Source: JBHJOF01 sp050330055
GTDB lineage: Bacteria > Pseudomonadota > Alphaproteobacteria > Kiloniellales > JAKSDN01
Assembly (NCBI GenBank): GCA_050330055.1
Contig: JBHJOF010000080.1
Location: forward strand, 1-29,467
Length of the DNA stretch: 29,467 nucleotides
Direction: 5' to 3'
This document shows, piece after piece, positions 23,129 to 29,467 of the stretch. How positions within the stretch are numbered: the first letter of the stretch is position 1; the number at the start of each line of letters is the position of its first letter. The notes below the pieces were generated by a model. The model had not been told where the DNA came from and made no database searches. It saw nothing but the letters and a program-made list of their open reading frames with translations. Made by a program: the position numbers and the translations under genes.

Positions 23129-23914
23129 CTACACCTCGATCACCAGCCCGTCGTAGCCGGGCTCGACGCCGGGCGGACAGCGGCGGCGCAGGTCCTCGTA
23201 GTCGACCTGGTGGTTCATGTGGGTCAGCACGGCGCGCTCGGGCCGTACCCTCTCAATCCACGCGAAGGTCTGCTCGGTCCAGGAATGGGTCGGATGCGGC
23301 TCGTCGCGCAGGCAGTCGACGACCCAGAGCCTGATCCCGGCGAGCGCCGCGAAGGCCGACTCGTCGAGGCTCGCCGCGTCGGTCGTGTAGGCCATGTTGC
23401 CCAGGCGGAGGCCGAGCGTGCTCTCCGCGCCGTGGCCCTGCTCGAAGGGGACCACCGGGACCGCGCCGACCTGGAACGGCCCGTCGATGACGTCGATGAC
23501 ATGGTCGGTCATGATCGGACGATAGTAGGCCTTGGGATCGCAGGACGAGGCGAAGGCATAGGCGAAGCGCGCCGTCAGCAGCGCCCGGGTCTCGGCATCC
23601 ATGTAGGCGTCGATCGGCCCGCGGCGTCGATGCGTCATGGCGCGCAGGTCGTCGAGGCCGTGGCAATGGTCGGCATGGGCATGCGTGAAGAGCACGGCAT
23701 CGAGATGACTGACGCCGGAGTCGAGGAGCTGCAGGCGCAGGTCCGGCGATGTATCGACCAGGATGGCGGTCTCGCCCTGTTCCACCAGGATCGAAACGCG
23801 CCGGCGCCGGTTCTTGGGATTGCTCGGGTCGCAGACGCCCCAATAGCCGCCCGGCGTGCCGTCGGCCAACGGCACGCCGCCCGAGCCGCCGCAGCCCAGG
23901 ATGGTGACCTTCAT
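23129..23914 (-). CDS. MBL-fold metallohydrolase (PhnP-like)
   Basis: A 261-residue beta-lactamase-fold hydrolase with the dinuclear metal motif H78-x-H80-x-D82-H83 (FTHAHADHCHGLDDLR). The N-terminus is MKVTILGCGGSGGVP, and a late HMNH (THMNHQVDY) supplies another metal ligand. The fold and the GCGGS start resemble phosphoribosyl cyclic phosphodiesterase PhnP and related enzymes; in alphaproteobacteria it commonly follows metG–tatD and its true substrate is uncertain. The length is normal. No strong ribosome-binding site precedes ATG at 23914. The gene is 75 bp from tatD, and a palindromic repeat fills that gap. Confidence 0.9.
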   Translation of the reverse strand: MKVTILGCGGSGGVPLADGTPGGYWGVCDPSNPKNRRRRVSILVEQGETAILVDTSPDLRLQLLDSGVSHLDAVLFTHAHADHCHGLDDLRAMTHRRRGPIDAYMDAETRALLTARFAYAFASSCDPKAYYRPIMTDHVIDVIDGPFQVGAVPVVPFEQGHGAESTLGLRLGNMAYTTDAASLDESAFAALAGIRLWVVDCLRDEPHPTHSWTEQTFAWIERVRPERAVLTHMNHQVDYEDLRRRCPPGVEPGYDGLVIEV

Positions 23915-23936
23915 GCGGGTGCCGGTATCGAGCCGC

Positions 23937-24018
23937 CATCCTCACCCTTCGACAGGCTCAGGATGAGGCGCAGGAGCCGTATCAAGACCTCATGTTGAGC
24001 TTGTCGAAACATGAGGTC
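23937..24018. repeat. Dispersed palindromic repeat (TTCGACARGCTCA type) overlapping the end of tatD
   Basis: Two related 29-bp arms, 23940-23968 and 23988-24016, lie in inverted orientation around a TTCGACAGGCTCA-like core. The right arm alone forms an 11-bp perfect hairpin (GACCTCATGTT at 23986-23996 with AACATGAGGTC at 24008-24018). Elements with this core are widespread in alphaproteobacterial genomes. Here the right arm encodes the last codons and the stop codon of tatD. Confidence 0.8.
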
Positions 24019-24805
24019 GGGCCTCCACGCTGTTGGTGGCTTTCGAGAACAGCCGGAAGAAGTTCTCCGTCGTGCATTCGGCGAAGGTCTCGGCCGACAC
24101 GCCCCTGAGCGCCGCAAGGTACTCGGCCGTGTGCACCACGAAGGCCGGCTCGTTGCGCTTGCCGCGCTTGGGCACCGGCGCGAGATAGGGTGCGTCGGTC
24201 TCGACCAGGATGCGCTCGAGCGGCACCTCGGCGACCGTCTCGCGCAGCGCCTGGGCGTTCTTGAAGGTCACGATGCCGGCCAGCGAGATGTAGAAGCCGA
24301 GCTCGAGCGCCGCGCGCGCCAGCGCCGGCCCGGCGGTGAAGCAGTGGATCACGGCGCGATAGGGCCCGCGCGCATGGGCCTCGCGCAGCAGGGCCACGAT
24401 GTCGTCGTCGGCGTCGCGGCTGTGCACGATGAGCGGCAGGTCGGTTTCCCGCGCCGCCTCGATATGGGCGCGGAAGCTCTGCTGCTGCGCCTCGCGCGGG
24501 CTGTGTTCGTAGTAGTAATCGAGGCCGGTCTCGCCGATCCCCACCACCTTGGGATGGCGCGCCAGCTTGATCAGGCGATCGGGCCCCTCCTGTCCCTCGG
24601 TCCCCGCCTCGTGCGGGTGGACGCCGACCGAGCAGTAGACCCCGTCGAAGCGCTCGGCGATGCCCAGCACGCTCTCGAACTCGCTCAACCTGGTGCAGAT
24701 GGTGACCAGCCGGCCGACCCCGGCCGCGCGGGCGCGCGCGACCACGCCCTCCAAGTCGCCGTCCTTGGCCAGGTAGTCCAGGTGGCAGTGGGAATCGATC
24801 AGCAT
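23990..24805 (-). CDS. tatD: TatD-family metal-dependent hydrolase
   Basis: A 271-residue TIM-barrel hydrolase of the TatD/YcfH DNase family, thought to act as a 3'-5' nuclease. Metal and catalytic residues are visible: H6-x-H8 (DSHCHLD), a Glu in GIGETGLDYYY, HSRDADDD, HCFTAG and ETDAPYLAP. I chose ATG at 24805 because MLIDSHCHLD is the canonical N-terminus; the longer frame is non-conserved. The last ~9 residues (RPHVSTSST) and the stop are read from a dispersed repeat, so the natural C-terminus has been replaced. It normally follows metG directly; here a divergent FAH-family gene lies between them. Confidence 0.93.
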   Translation of the reverse strand: MLIDSHCHLDYLAKDGDLEGVVARARAAGVGRLVTICTRLSEFESVLGIAERFDGVYCSVGVHPHEAGTEGQEGPDRLIKLARHPKVVGIGETGLDYYYEHSPREAQQQSFRAHIEAARETDLPLIVHSRDADDDIVALLREAHARGPYRAVIHCFTAGPALARAALELGFYISLAGIVTFKNAQALRETVAEVPLERILVETDAPYLAPVPKRGKRNEPAFVVHTAEYLAALRGVSAETFAECTTENFFRLFSKATNSVEARPHVSTSST

Positions 24806-24930
24806 GGGCCAAGTACTTATGGGTTTGGGCTCCAAGTCACAAGACCGCTTGGCCAGGCCGGGGCTTGCCCAAGGCTGAGGGGCGGTGGCGTAGTAGCCGG
24901 GCAACCGAATCCACCAGGGGGCGACCAACC

Positions 24931-25617
24931 ATGGCCTACATCATCGACGCACCGGCCGTGCCGGCCCTGCCGGTCAAGGGCAGCGACAAGCTGTTCCCGG
25001 TACACCGCATCTACTGCGTCGGTCGCAACTACGCCGAGCACGCCATCGAGATGGGGCATGATCCCAGCAAGGAGCCGCCCTTCTTCTTCCAGAAGAACCC
25101 CGACAACCTGGTGGCCGGGGGCGGCGAGTTCCCCTACCCGCCCCGCTCCAAGGACGTGCACCACGAGATCGAGCTGGTGGTGGCGCTGAGGTCCGGCGGC
25201 AGCGACATCCCGGCCGAGCGGGCGCTCGACCATGTGTTCGGCTATGCCGTGGGGCTCGACATGACGCGGCGCGACCTGCAGGGCCAGGCCAAGAAGCTCG
25301 GCCGTCCCTGGGAGGTTGGCAAGGCCTTCGAGGCCTCGGCGCCCTGCAGCGCCCTTGTGCCGGCAAGCGAGATCGGCCACCCCGACGAGGGCTCGATCTG
25401 GCTCGAGGTCAACGGCGAGCGGCGCCAGAAGGGCGACCTCGACCAACTGATCTGGAAGGTGCCGGAGATGATCGCCTTCCTCTCCGGCCTGTTCGAGCTC
25501 AGGCCCGGCGACCTGATCTTCTCCGGCACGCCGGCGGGCGTCGGCCCGGTCGAGCCGGGCGACCACCTGCAGGGTCACATCGACGGCGTCGGCGACCTGG
25601 AAGTCAGGGTGGTGTGA
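24931..25617 (+). CDS. Fumarylacetoacetate hydrolase (FAH)-family protein
   Basis: A 228-residue single-domain FAH-fold enzyme. The pattern GRNYAEHAIEMG, then PFFFQKNPDNL, is typical of the FAHD1/fumarylpyruvate-hydrolase branch. Metal ligands are Glu79-x-Glu81 (HHEIELVV) and Asp110 (GLDMTRRDLQ). The C-terminal LIFSGTPAGVGPVEPGD motif is intact. Likely reactions are hydrolysis of an acylpyruvate such as fumarylpyruvate, or oxaloacetate decarboxylation; the sequence does not decide. ATG at 24931 gives the family length. It is the only plus-strand gene in the block from 23129 to the right edge and sits between metG and tatD, which are normally adjacent, so it looks inserted. Confidence 0.9.
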   Translation: MAYIIDAPAVPALPVKGSDKLFPVHRIYCVGRNYAEHAIEMGHDPSKEPPFFFQKNPDNLVAGGGEFPYPPRSKDVHHEIELVVALRSGGSDIPAERALDHVFGYAVGLDMTRRDLQGQAKKLGRPWEVGKAFEASAPCSALVPASEIGHPDEGSIWLEVNGERRQKGDLDQLIWKVPEMIAFLSGLFELRPGDLIFSGTPAGVGPVEPGDHLQGHIDGVGDLEVRVV

Positions 25618-25649
25618 GCTAAGCGGCACAATGCTTATGCAATCACCGT

Positions 25650-25740
25650 TGTCGTTCCGGGGCTTGTCCCCGGGACCCAATGGCGTCAGAGCGTGGCACG
25701 GATAGGCCAATGGGTCCCGGCAACGAGTGCCGGGACGACA
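25650..25740. repeat. Dispersed palindrome between convergent FAH and metG genes
   Basis: Arms of 34 bp (25650-25683 and 25707-25740) match at about 26 positions, starting TGTCGT and ending CCCAATGG/CCAATGGG. The right arm also contains an 8-bp hairpin (GTCCCGGC with GCCGGGAC). It fills most of the 188-bp gap between two convergent genes and could act as a bidirectional transcript end, although no U-tract follows. It is related in style to the element at 12492-12586. Confidence 0.78.
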
Positions 25741-25805
25741 GTCTGTGGTGAGATCAAGCTTCTTCTGCCTGAGTCCTGTGAGGAAGACAGGCCGACAGGC
25801 CTAAA

Positions 25806-27359
25806 CTAAGTGTCCACGCCTGCGTAGCGCGGGAAGATGCCTTGCGGCTTGGGCAGCGGCGTGCCGGGCACGAGCGCCTCGCCCAGCGCCGCGAAGCTGC
25901 GCTTGTCCGCGGGCACCGCGAGCTGGTCCAGCATACGCGCCATGGAGTCGGGCATGAAAGGCTGGGTCAGGATCGCCAGATGACGCACTGCCTCAGCCAG
26001 CACGTAGAGCACAGTGGCCATACGCGCTGGATCATTCTTGCGCAGCGCCCAGGGTGCCTGTTCGTCGACGTAAGAGTTTGACTCGCTCACGACTGCCCAT
26101 ATTGCTTCGAGGGCCCGATGAAACATTTGGCGAGACATTTCACCTCGCATTGATCGTACGAGGCGGGTGCCCGAGTCGTTTAGAAGGTTTCTATCTTCCT
26201 CGGTCAGCTCGCCCGGCTGCGGCACTTTCGCGTCACAGTTCTTATAGATCATCGACAGCACGCGCTGCGCCAGGTTGCCGAAGTCGTTGGCCAGGTCGCT
26301 GTTCATGCGCCCGACCATGGCGCGGTGCGAGAAGTCGCCATCGTTGCCGAAGGGCACCTCGCGCAGCAGGAAGTAGCGCACCTGATCGAGCCCGTATTTC
26401 TCGACCAGCGCATGCGGGTCGATCACGTTGCCGAGCGACTTGGATATTTTCTGCCCCTCGTTGGTCCACCAGCCGTGCGCGAAGACCCGCTTCGGCACCG
26501 GAATGCCGGCGGCCATCAGGAAGGCCGGCCAGTAGACCGCGTGGAAGCGCAGGATGTCCTTGCCGACCATGTGCAGGTCGGCCGGCCAAAAGGTGGTGAA
26601 GGGCTCGCTCTCGATGTCGGGATAGCCGACCGCGGTGATGTAGTTGGTCAGCGCGTCGATCCAGACGTACATCACGTGGTCCGGATCGCCCGGCACCGGT
26701 ACGCCCCAGTCGAAGGTGGTGCGGCTGACCGAGAGGTCCCTGAGCCCGCTCTTGACGAAGGAGACGACCTCGTTGCGCCGGCTCTCGGGCAGGATGAAAT
26801 CGGGGTGCTCGGCGTAGTGCGCCAAGAGGGCATCCTGCCAGGCCGATAGGCGGAAGAAGTAGGAGGGCTCCTCGACCCACTCGACCTCGGCACCCGAGGG
26901 CGCGATCTTCTTGCCGCCCGGCCCGTCGCTCAGCTCGTTCTCGCCGTAGAAGGCCTCGTCGCGCACCGCGTACCAGCCGGCGTACTTGCCGAGGTAGATG
27001 TTCCTGCTGTCGACCAGCCGCTCCCACAGCGCCTGGCAGGCGCGCGTGTGCCGCTCCTCCGTGGTGCGGATGAAGTCGTCGTTCGAGAAGTCGAGCGTGG
27101 CCGAGAGCGCGCGGAAGTTCTGCGATACCTTGTCGGTGAAGGCCTGCGGGTCCATGCCGTTGGCCTCGGCCGACTTGGCGACCTTCTGGCCGTGCTCGTC
27201 GGTGCCGGTCAGGAAGTGCACGCGGCGGCCGTCGAGGCGCATGAAGCGGGCCAGCGCGTCACAGGCGAGCGTGGTGTAGGCGTGGCCGATGTGCGGCACG
27301 TCGTTGACGTAGTAGATCGGCGTCGTGATGTAGTAGCGGCTCTGCTCGGCGCCGGTCAT
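25806..27359 (-). CDS. metG: Methionyl-tRNA synthetase
   Basis: A 517-residue class I aminoacyl-tRNA synthetase that charges tRNA-Met. The HIGH motif is PHIGH at residues 22-26, and the KMSKS motif is KISKS starting at Lys304 (GQKISKSLGN). The conserved FLTGTDEHGQK and WTNEGQK segments are also present. The C-terminal anticodon-binding helical domain is complete, and there is no extra EMAP/Trbp111 tRNA-binding domain, as in many alphaproteobacterial short forms. ATG at 27359 has AGGAG 6 nt upstream. It follows holB after 88 bp on the same strand, probably in the tmk–holB–metG operon. Confidence 0.97.
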   Translation of the reverse strand: MTGAEQSRYYITTPIYYVNDVPHIGHAYTTLACDALARFMRLDGRRVHFLTGTDEHGQKVAKSAEANGMDPQAFTDKVSQNFRALSATLDFSNDDFIRTTEERHTRACQALWERLVDSRNIYLGKYAGWYAVRDEAFYGENELSDGPGGKKIAPSGAEVEWVEEPSYFFRLSAWQDALLAHYAEHPDFILPESRRNEVVSFVKSGLRDLSVSRTTFDWGVPVPGDPDHVMYVWIDALTNYITAVGYPDIESEPFTTFWPADLHMVGKDILRFHAVYWPAFLMAAGIPVPKRVFAHGWWTNEGQKISKSLGNVIDPHALVEKYGLDQVRYFLLREVPFGNDGDFSHRAMVGRMNSDLANDFGNLAQRVLSMIYKNCDAKVPQPGELTEEDRNLLNDSGTRLVRSMRGEMSRQMFHRALEAIWAVVSESNSYVDEQAPWALRKNDPARMATVLYVLAEAVRHLAILTQPFMPDSMARMLDQLAVPADKRSFAALGEALVPGTPLPKPQGIFPRYAGVDT

Positions 27360-27447
27360 GGCGGTCTCCTAGCGCTCGCCAATCCGACGGACCGCAGAGG
27401 GATGCGCCACACCGCCGCTGGCAATGCCTTGGCCGGCTAGCCTGTGC

Positions 27448-28605
27448 TCAGGCGGCCAGCGCCTCCAGCTCGAGAAAGGCGGTGATAACGACCTGCTTGC
27501 GGTCGAGGTTGGCGCTCTCCGCGCGGGCGAAGAGGCGGGCCACCTTGTCCCACAGGGCGAGCCATTGCGCAAGGCCGCGGCGCCGCAGCAGGCGGTCGAT
27601 CAGGGCGGCCTCGCCGGCCACCACCTCGGGCGGCAGGGCGCCCTGCGAGCCGGCCCGGATCAGCCGGGCGAGCCACCAGACCAGGAGCTCGCCGCCGGTG
27701 CGGAAGGCGGTTCCCCCGTCGTCCCTTTGGCCCCCCTTGGCCAGGCGCTCGGCGAGCGCGTGCAGGCGCGTCACGTCGAGCCGGGGAAGGTCCTGAAGCA
27801 GCGCGACGATCTCGCCATAAAGCGCCAGCCCGCCCTCGGCTGCCAGGTCGAGGGCGCGGCCGATCGAGCCCTCGGCCAGGCGGGCCAGCGCTGCTCGCTC
27901 GTCCTCGGCCAGCTCGGGCGCGTAGTCGGCCAACAGGGTCAGGACGGTGGCCTCCGGCAGCGGCTCCAGGGCGAGGCGGCAGCAGCGCGAGCGGATCGTC
28001 GGCACCAGGCGGCCGGGCTGGTGGCTGACCAGCAGCAATAGGGCGCGGGCCGGCGGCTCCTCCAGCACCTTGAGCAGGGCATTGGCGGCGTTCGGGTTCA
28101 TCTCGTCGGCCGAGTCCACCACCACGATGCGCCAGCCGCCCTCGGCCGCGGTCATGTGCAGGAAGTCGCGCACCGGGCGCACCTCGTCGACGGTGATCTC
28201 GCTGCGCGGCTTGCCGCTGCGCAGGTTGACGCCGCGCTCGACGGTCATGAGGTCGCCATGCGCGCCGGCCGCGATGCGGCGGAAGACCGCGCTTTCGGGG
28301 TCGGTCCAGAGGTCGTCGCGCTGTGGCGCCGGCAAGCCTCCGAAGAGGCCGCCCTCTTCCATCGGCGCCGCATTACCCTTTGTGCCCGGACCGCCCGCGA
28401 GCACGAAACGCGCGAAGCGGAAGGCCAGCGTCGCCTTGCCGATGCCGCGCGGGCCGCAGATCAGCCAGGCGTGCGGCAACCGGCCGGAGCGCTGCGCCCG
28501 CAACAGCAGGCGCTCGGCATCCGCGTGGCCGAGCAGGCGCGGATTGGCGCGTGGTGCAGGCGGGCCCGGCGGCGTGGCTTCGCTCTTGGCCGGCTTCCTG
28601 CTCAT
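27448..28605 (-). CDS. holB: DNA polymerase III delta' subunit
   Basis: A 385-residue clamp-loader subunit of the replicase. After a Pro-rich leader of about 25 residues comes an AAA+ domain with GPRGIGKAT (Walker A-like), then IVVVDSADEMNPNAANALLKVLEEPP, which is the diagnostic delta' stretch, and the sensor-like PTIRSRC. A C-terminal collar domain follows. Cysteines of the zinc module found in E. coli are not apparent, which is common in this group. The ATG overlaps the tmk stop (ATGA, 28605-28602), so it is translationally coupled to tmk. Confidence 0.95.
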   Translation of the reverse strand: MSRKPAKSEATPPGPPAPRANPRLLGHADAERLLLRAQRSGRLPHAWLICGPRGIGKATLAFRFARFVLAGGPGTKGNAAPMEEGGLFGGLPAPQRDDLWTDPESAVFRRIAAGAHGDLMTVERGVNLRSGKPRSEITVDEVRPVRDFLHMTAAEGGWRIVVVDSADEMNPNAANALLKVLEEPPARALLLLVSHQPGRLVPTIRSRCCRLALEPLPEATVLTLLADYAPELAEDERAALARLAEGSIGRALDLAAEGGLALYGEIVALLQDLPRLDVTRLHALAERLAKGGQRDDGGTAFRTGGELLVWWLARLIRAGSQGALPPEVVAGEAALIDRLLRRRGLAQWLALWDKVARLFARAESANLDRKQVVITAFLELEALAA

Positions 28606-29237
28606 GCGTGCACCTTGAGGCGCTGCGTCACGGTGCGCCAGACTGCCAGGTGCACCTCTTCCGGCGTGCCCGAGGCGTCGATCATGACGCAGCGCCCGGG
28701 CTCGGCGGCGGCGATCTCCAGGAAGCCCTGGCGCAGGCGCTCGTGGAAGCCGCGGTCCATCTGCTCATAGCGATTGCCGCCGCTGCCCCGGACCTGCGCC
28801 CGGCTGAGGCCGGCCTCGACGTCGAGGTCCAGGATCAAGGTCAGGTCGGGTCGGAAGTCGCCCACCACCAGGGCGTAGAGTTGATCGATCGGAGTACGGC
28901 CCAGGCCGTGGCCGTAGCCCTGATAGGCCAGGGTCGAATCGGCGAAGCGGTCGGACACGACCCAGCTGCCGGCCTCGAGCGCCGGCCAGACCTGATGCAC
29001 CATGTGCTCGCGCCGCGCTGCGAAGTGCAGCAGCGCCTCGGTCATGGCGTCCCAGCGCCCGGGCGCGCCGTGGATCAGCAGCTCGCGGATCTCCTCGGCG
29101 CCCTGGCTGCCGCCCGGCTCGCGCGTGGCGATCACGGCAATGCCGGCGCGGCTCAGCGCGGCGGCGAGCAGCTCGACCTGCGTCGACTTGCCGGCCCCCT
29201 CGCCGCCCTCGAGTGTGATGAACCTGCCCCGCGCCAT
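28602..29237 (-). CDS. tmk: Thymidylate kinase
   Basis: A 211-residue enzyme that phosphorylates dTMP to dTDP. The P-loop is G11-GEGAGKST (ITLEGGEGAGKSTQ). The TMP-binding REPGGSQGAEEIRELL and the DRFADSTLAYQGYG motif are present, with an Arg-containing LID (RAQVRGSGGNRYEQM). ATG at 29237 (MARGRFITLEGGEGAG) gives the family length; the frame is open further upstream but those residues are not conserved. It overlaps holB by 4 bp and appears to be the first gene of the tmk–holB–metG block. Confidence 0.95.
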   Translation of the reverse strand: MARGRFITLEGGEGAGKSTQVELLAAALSRAGIAVIATREPGGSQGAEEIRELLIHGAPGRWDAMTEALLHFAARREHMVHQVWPALEAGSWVVSDRFADSTLAYQGYGHGLGRTPIDQLYALVVGDFRPDLTLILDLDVEAGLSRAQVRGSGGNRYEQMDRGFHERLRQGFLEIAAAEPGRCVMIDASGTPEEVHLAVWRTVTQRLKVHA

Positions 29238-29387
29238 GGCGGCACTCTGCCGGGGGGCCGCGGGGGGGTCAATGCAGCTCCGGTGCCCGTCCATCTGCTG
29301 CAACAGCGCTGTGCTGAAGATTTTTGGACAGTGAATCACCCCCTGCGCCGTCATGGTCGGCGAAGGCCACTGCTGTCCGGTTTAATT

Positions 29388-29467
29388 TCATGACCATTGT
29401 AGCGCCAACTGGTTGAGGTTTGGCGGGAGGGTTGGCTCGGGTTCGAGCAATCGGTCGATGCGCTTTC
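29388..29467 (-). CDS. C-terminal end of an ORF entering from the right edge, possibly a transposase
   Basis: A minus-strand frame enters from the right edge and ends with TGA at 29390-29388, giving about 25 residues (RIDRLLEPEPTLPPNLNQLA plus a short tail). The charged, Pro-rich ending resembles transposase C-termini. The non-coding bases after it include CTGTCCGGTTTAATTTCA-like sequence on the plus strand that could be an insertion-sequence end. Both points are weak and the rest of the gene is outside the window. The remaining 29238-29387 shows no gene. Confidence 0.3.
   Translation of the reverse strand, partial: KRIDRLLEPEPTLPPNLNQLALQWS

Overview
The window is high-GC DNA (by eye about 65%) from what looks like an alphaproteobacterium, probably Rhodospirillales-like. 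The main evidence is the right-hand block tmk–holB–metG–tatD–MBL hydrolase, which is a familiar alphaproteobacterial order. A GGAAC-N17-CGTT promoter of the EcfG general-stress type points the same way, as do several intergenic palindromes of a kind common in this class. A DMSP-lyase-like cupin would fit a marine or saline habitat. No database was searched, so the order-level placement is inference. I saw no tRNA, rRNA or CRISPR array.

Layout. 1-1274: a DMT/EamA permease (cut by the left edge), divergent from an Lrp/AsnC regulator, with a paired operator between them. 1407-3302: a secreted parallel beta-helix protein. 3303-4102: no convincing gene. 4103-7012: a 969-residue chimeric regulator (SARP/BTAD winged helix, FlgO/adenylate-cyclase-associated module, TPRs, then a LysR-type ligand-binding domain). 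7016-10990: a small exported protein, a CPA1-type K+/H+ antiporter, a 2OG-Fe(II) oxygenase and a DddL-like DMSP lyase. 11001-13441: an amidase and MazG, separated by a dispersed palindrome.

13628-15694 is a complete IS1595-family insertion sequence. It has 25-bp imperfect inverted repeats, perfect 8-bp target duplications (AATATTAT), a transposase, a small acidic ORF, and an AT-rich DUF3800 passenger gene in the opposite orientation. 15758-18402 carries small hypothetical genes and a LuxR-type regulator whose receiver domain has lost the phosphorylatable Asp and the conserved Lys. 18540-19819 is a likely EcfG-controlled envelope-stress cluster (DUF4168 protein, mini-membrane protein, PRC-barrel protein).

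19826-22960: isocitrate dehydrogenase kinase/phosphatase (aceK) and a Rieske oxygenase with a bridging Glu. The Rieske gene is preceded by a perfect 13-bp inverted repeat that looks like a TetR-family operator pair. 23129-29237 (mostly minus strand): MBL hydrolase, tatD, metG, holB and tmk, with a divergent FAH-family hydrolase and a palindrome lying between metG and tatD. The last 80 bases hold what may be the tail of another transposase.

The strongest candidates for something little described are the passenger-carrying IS1595 element, the chimeric SARP–TPR–LysR regulator, and the cysteine-rich pseudo-receiver LuxR protein.
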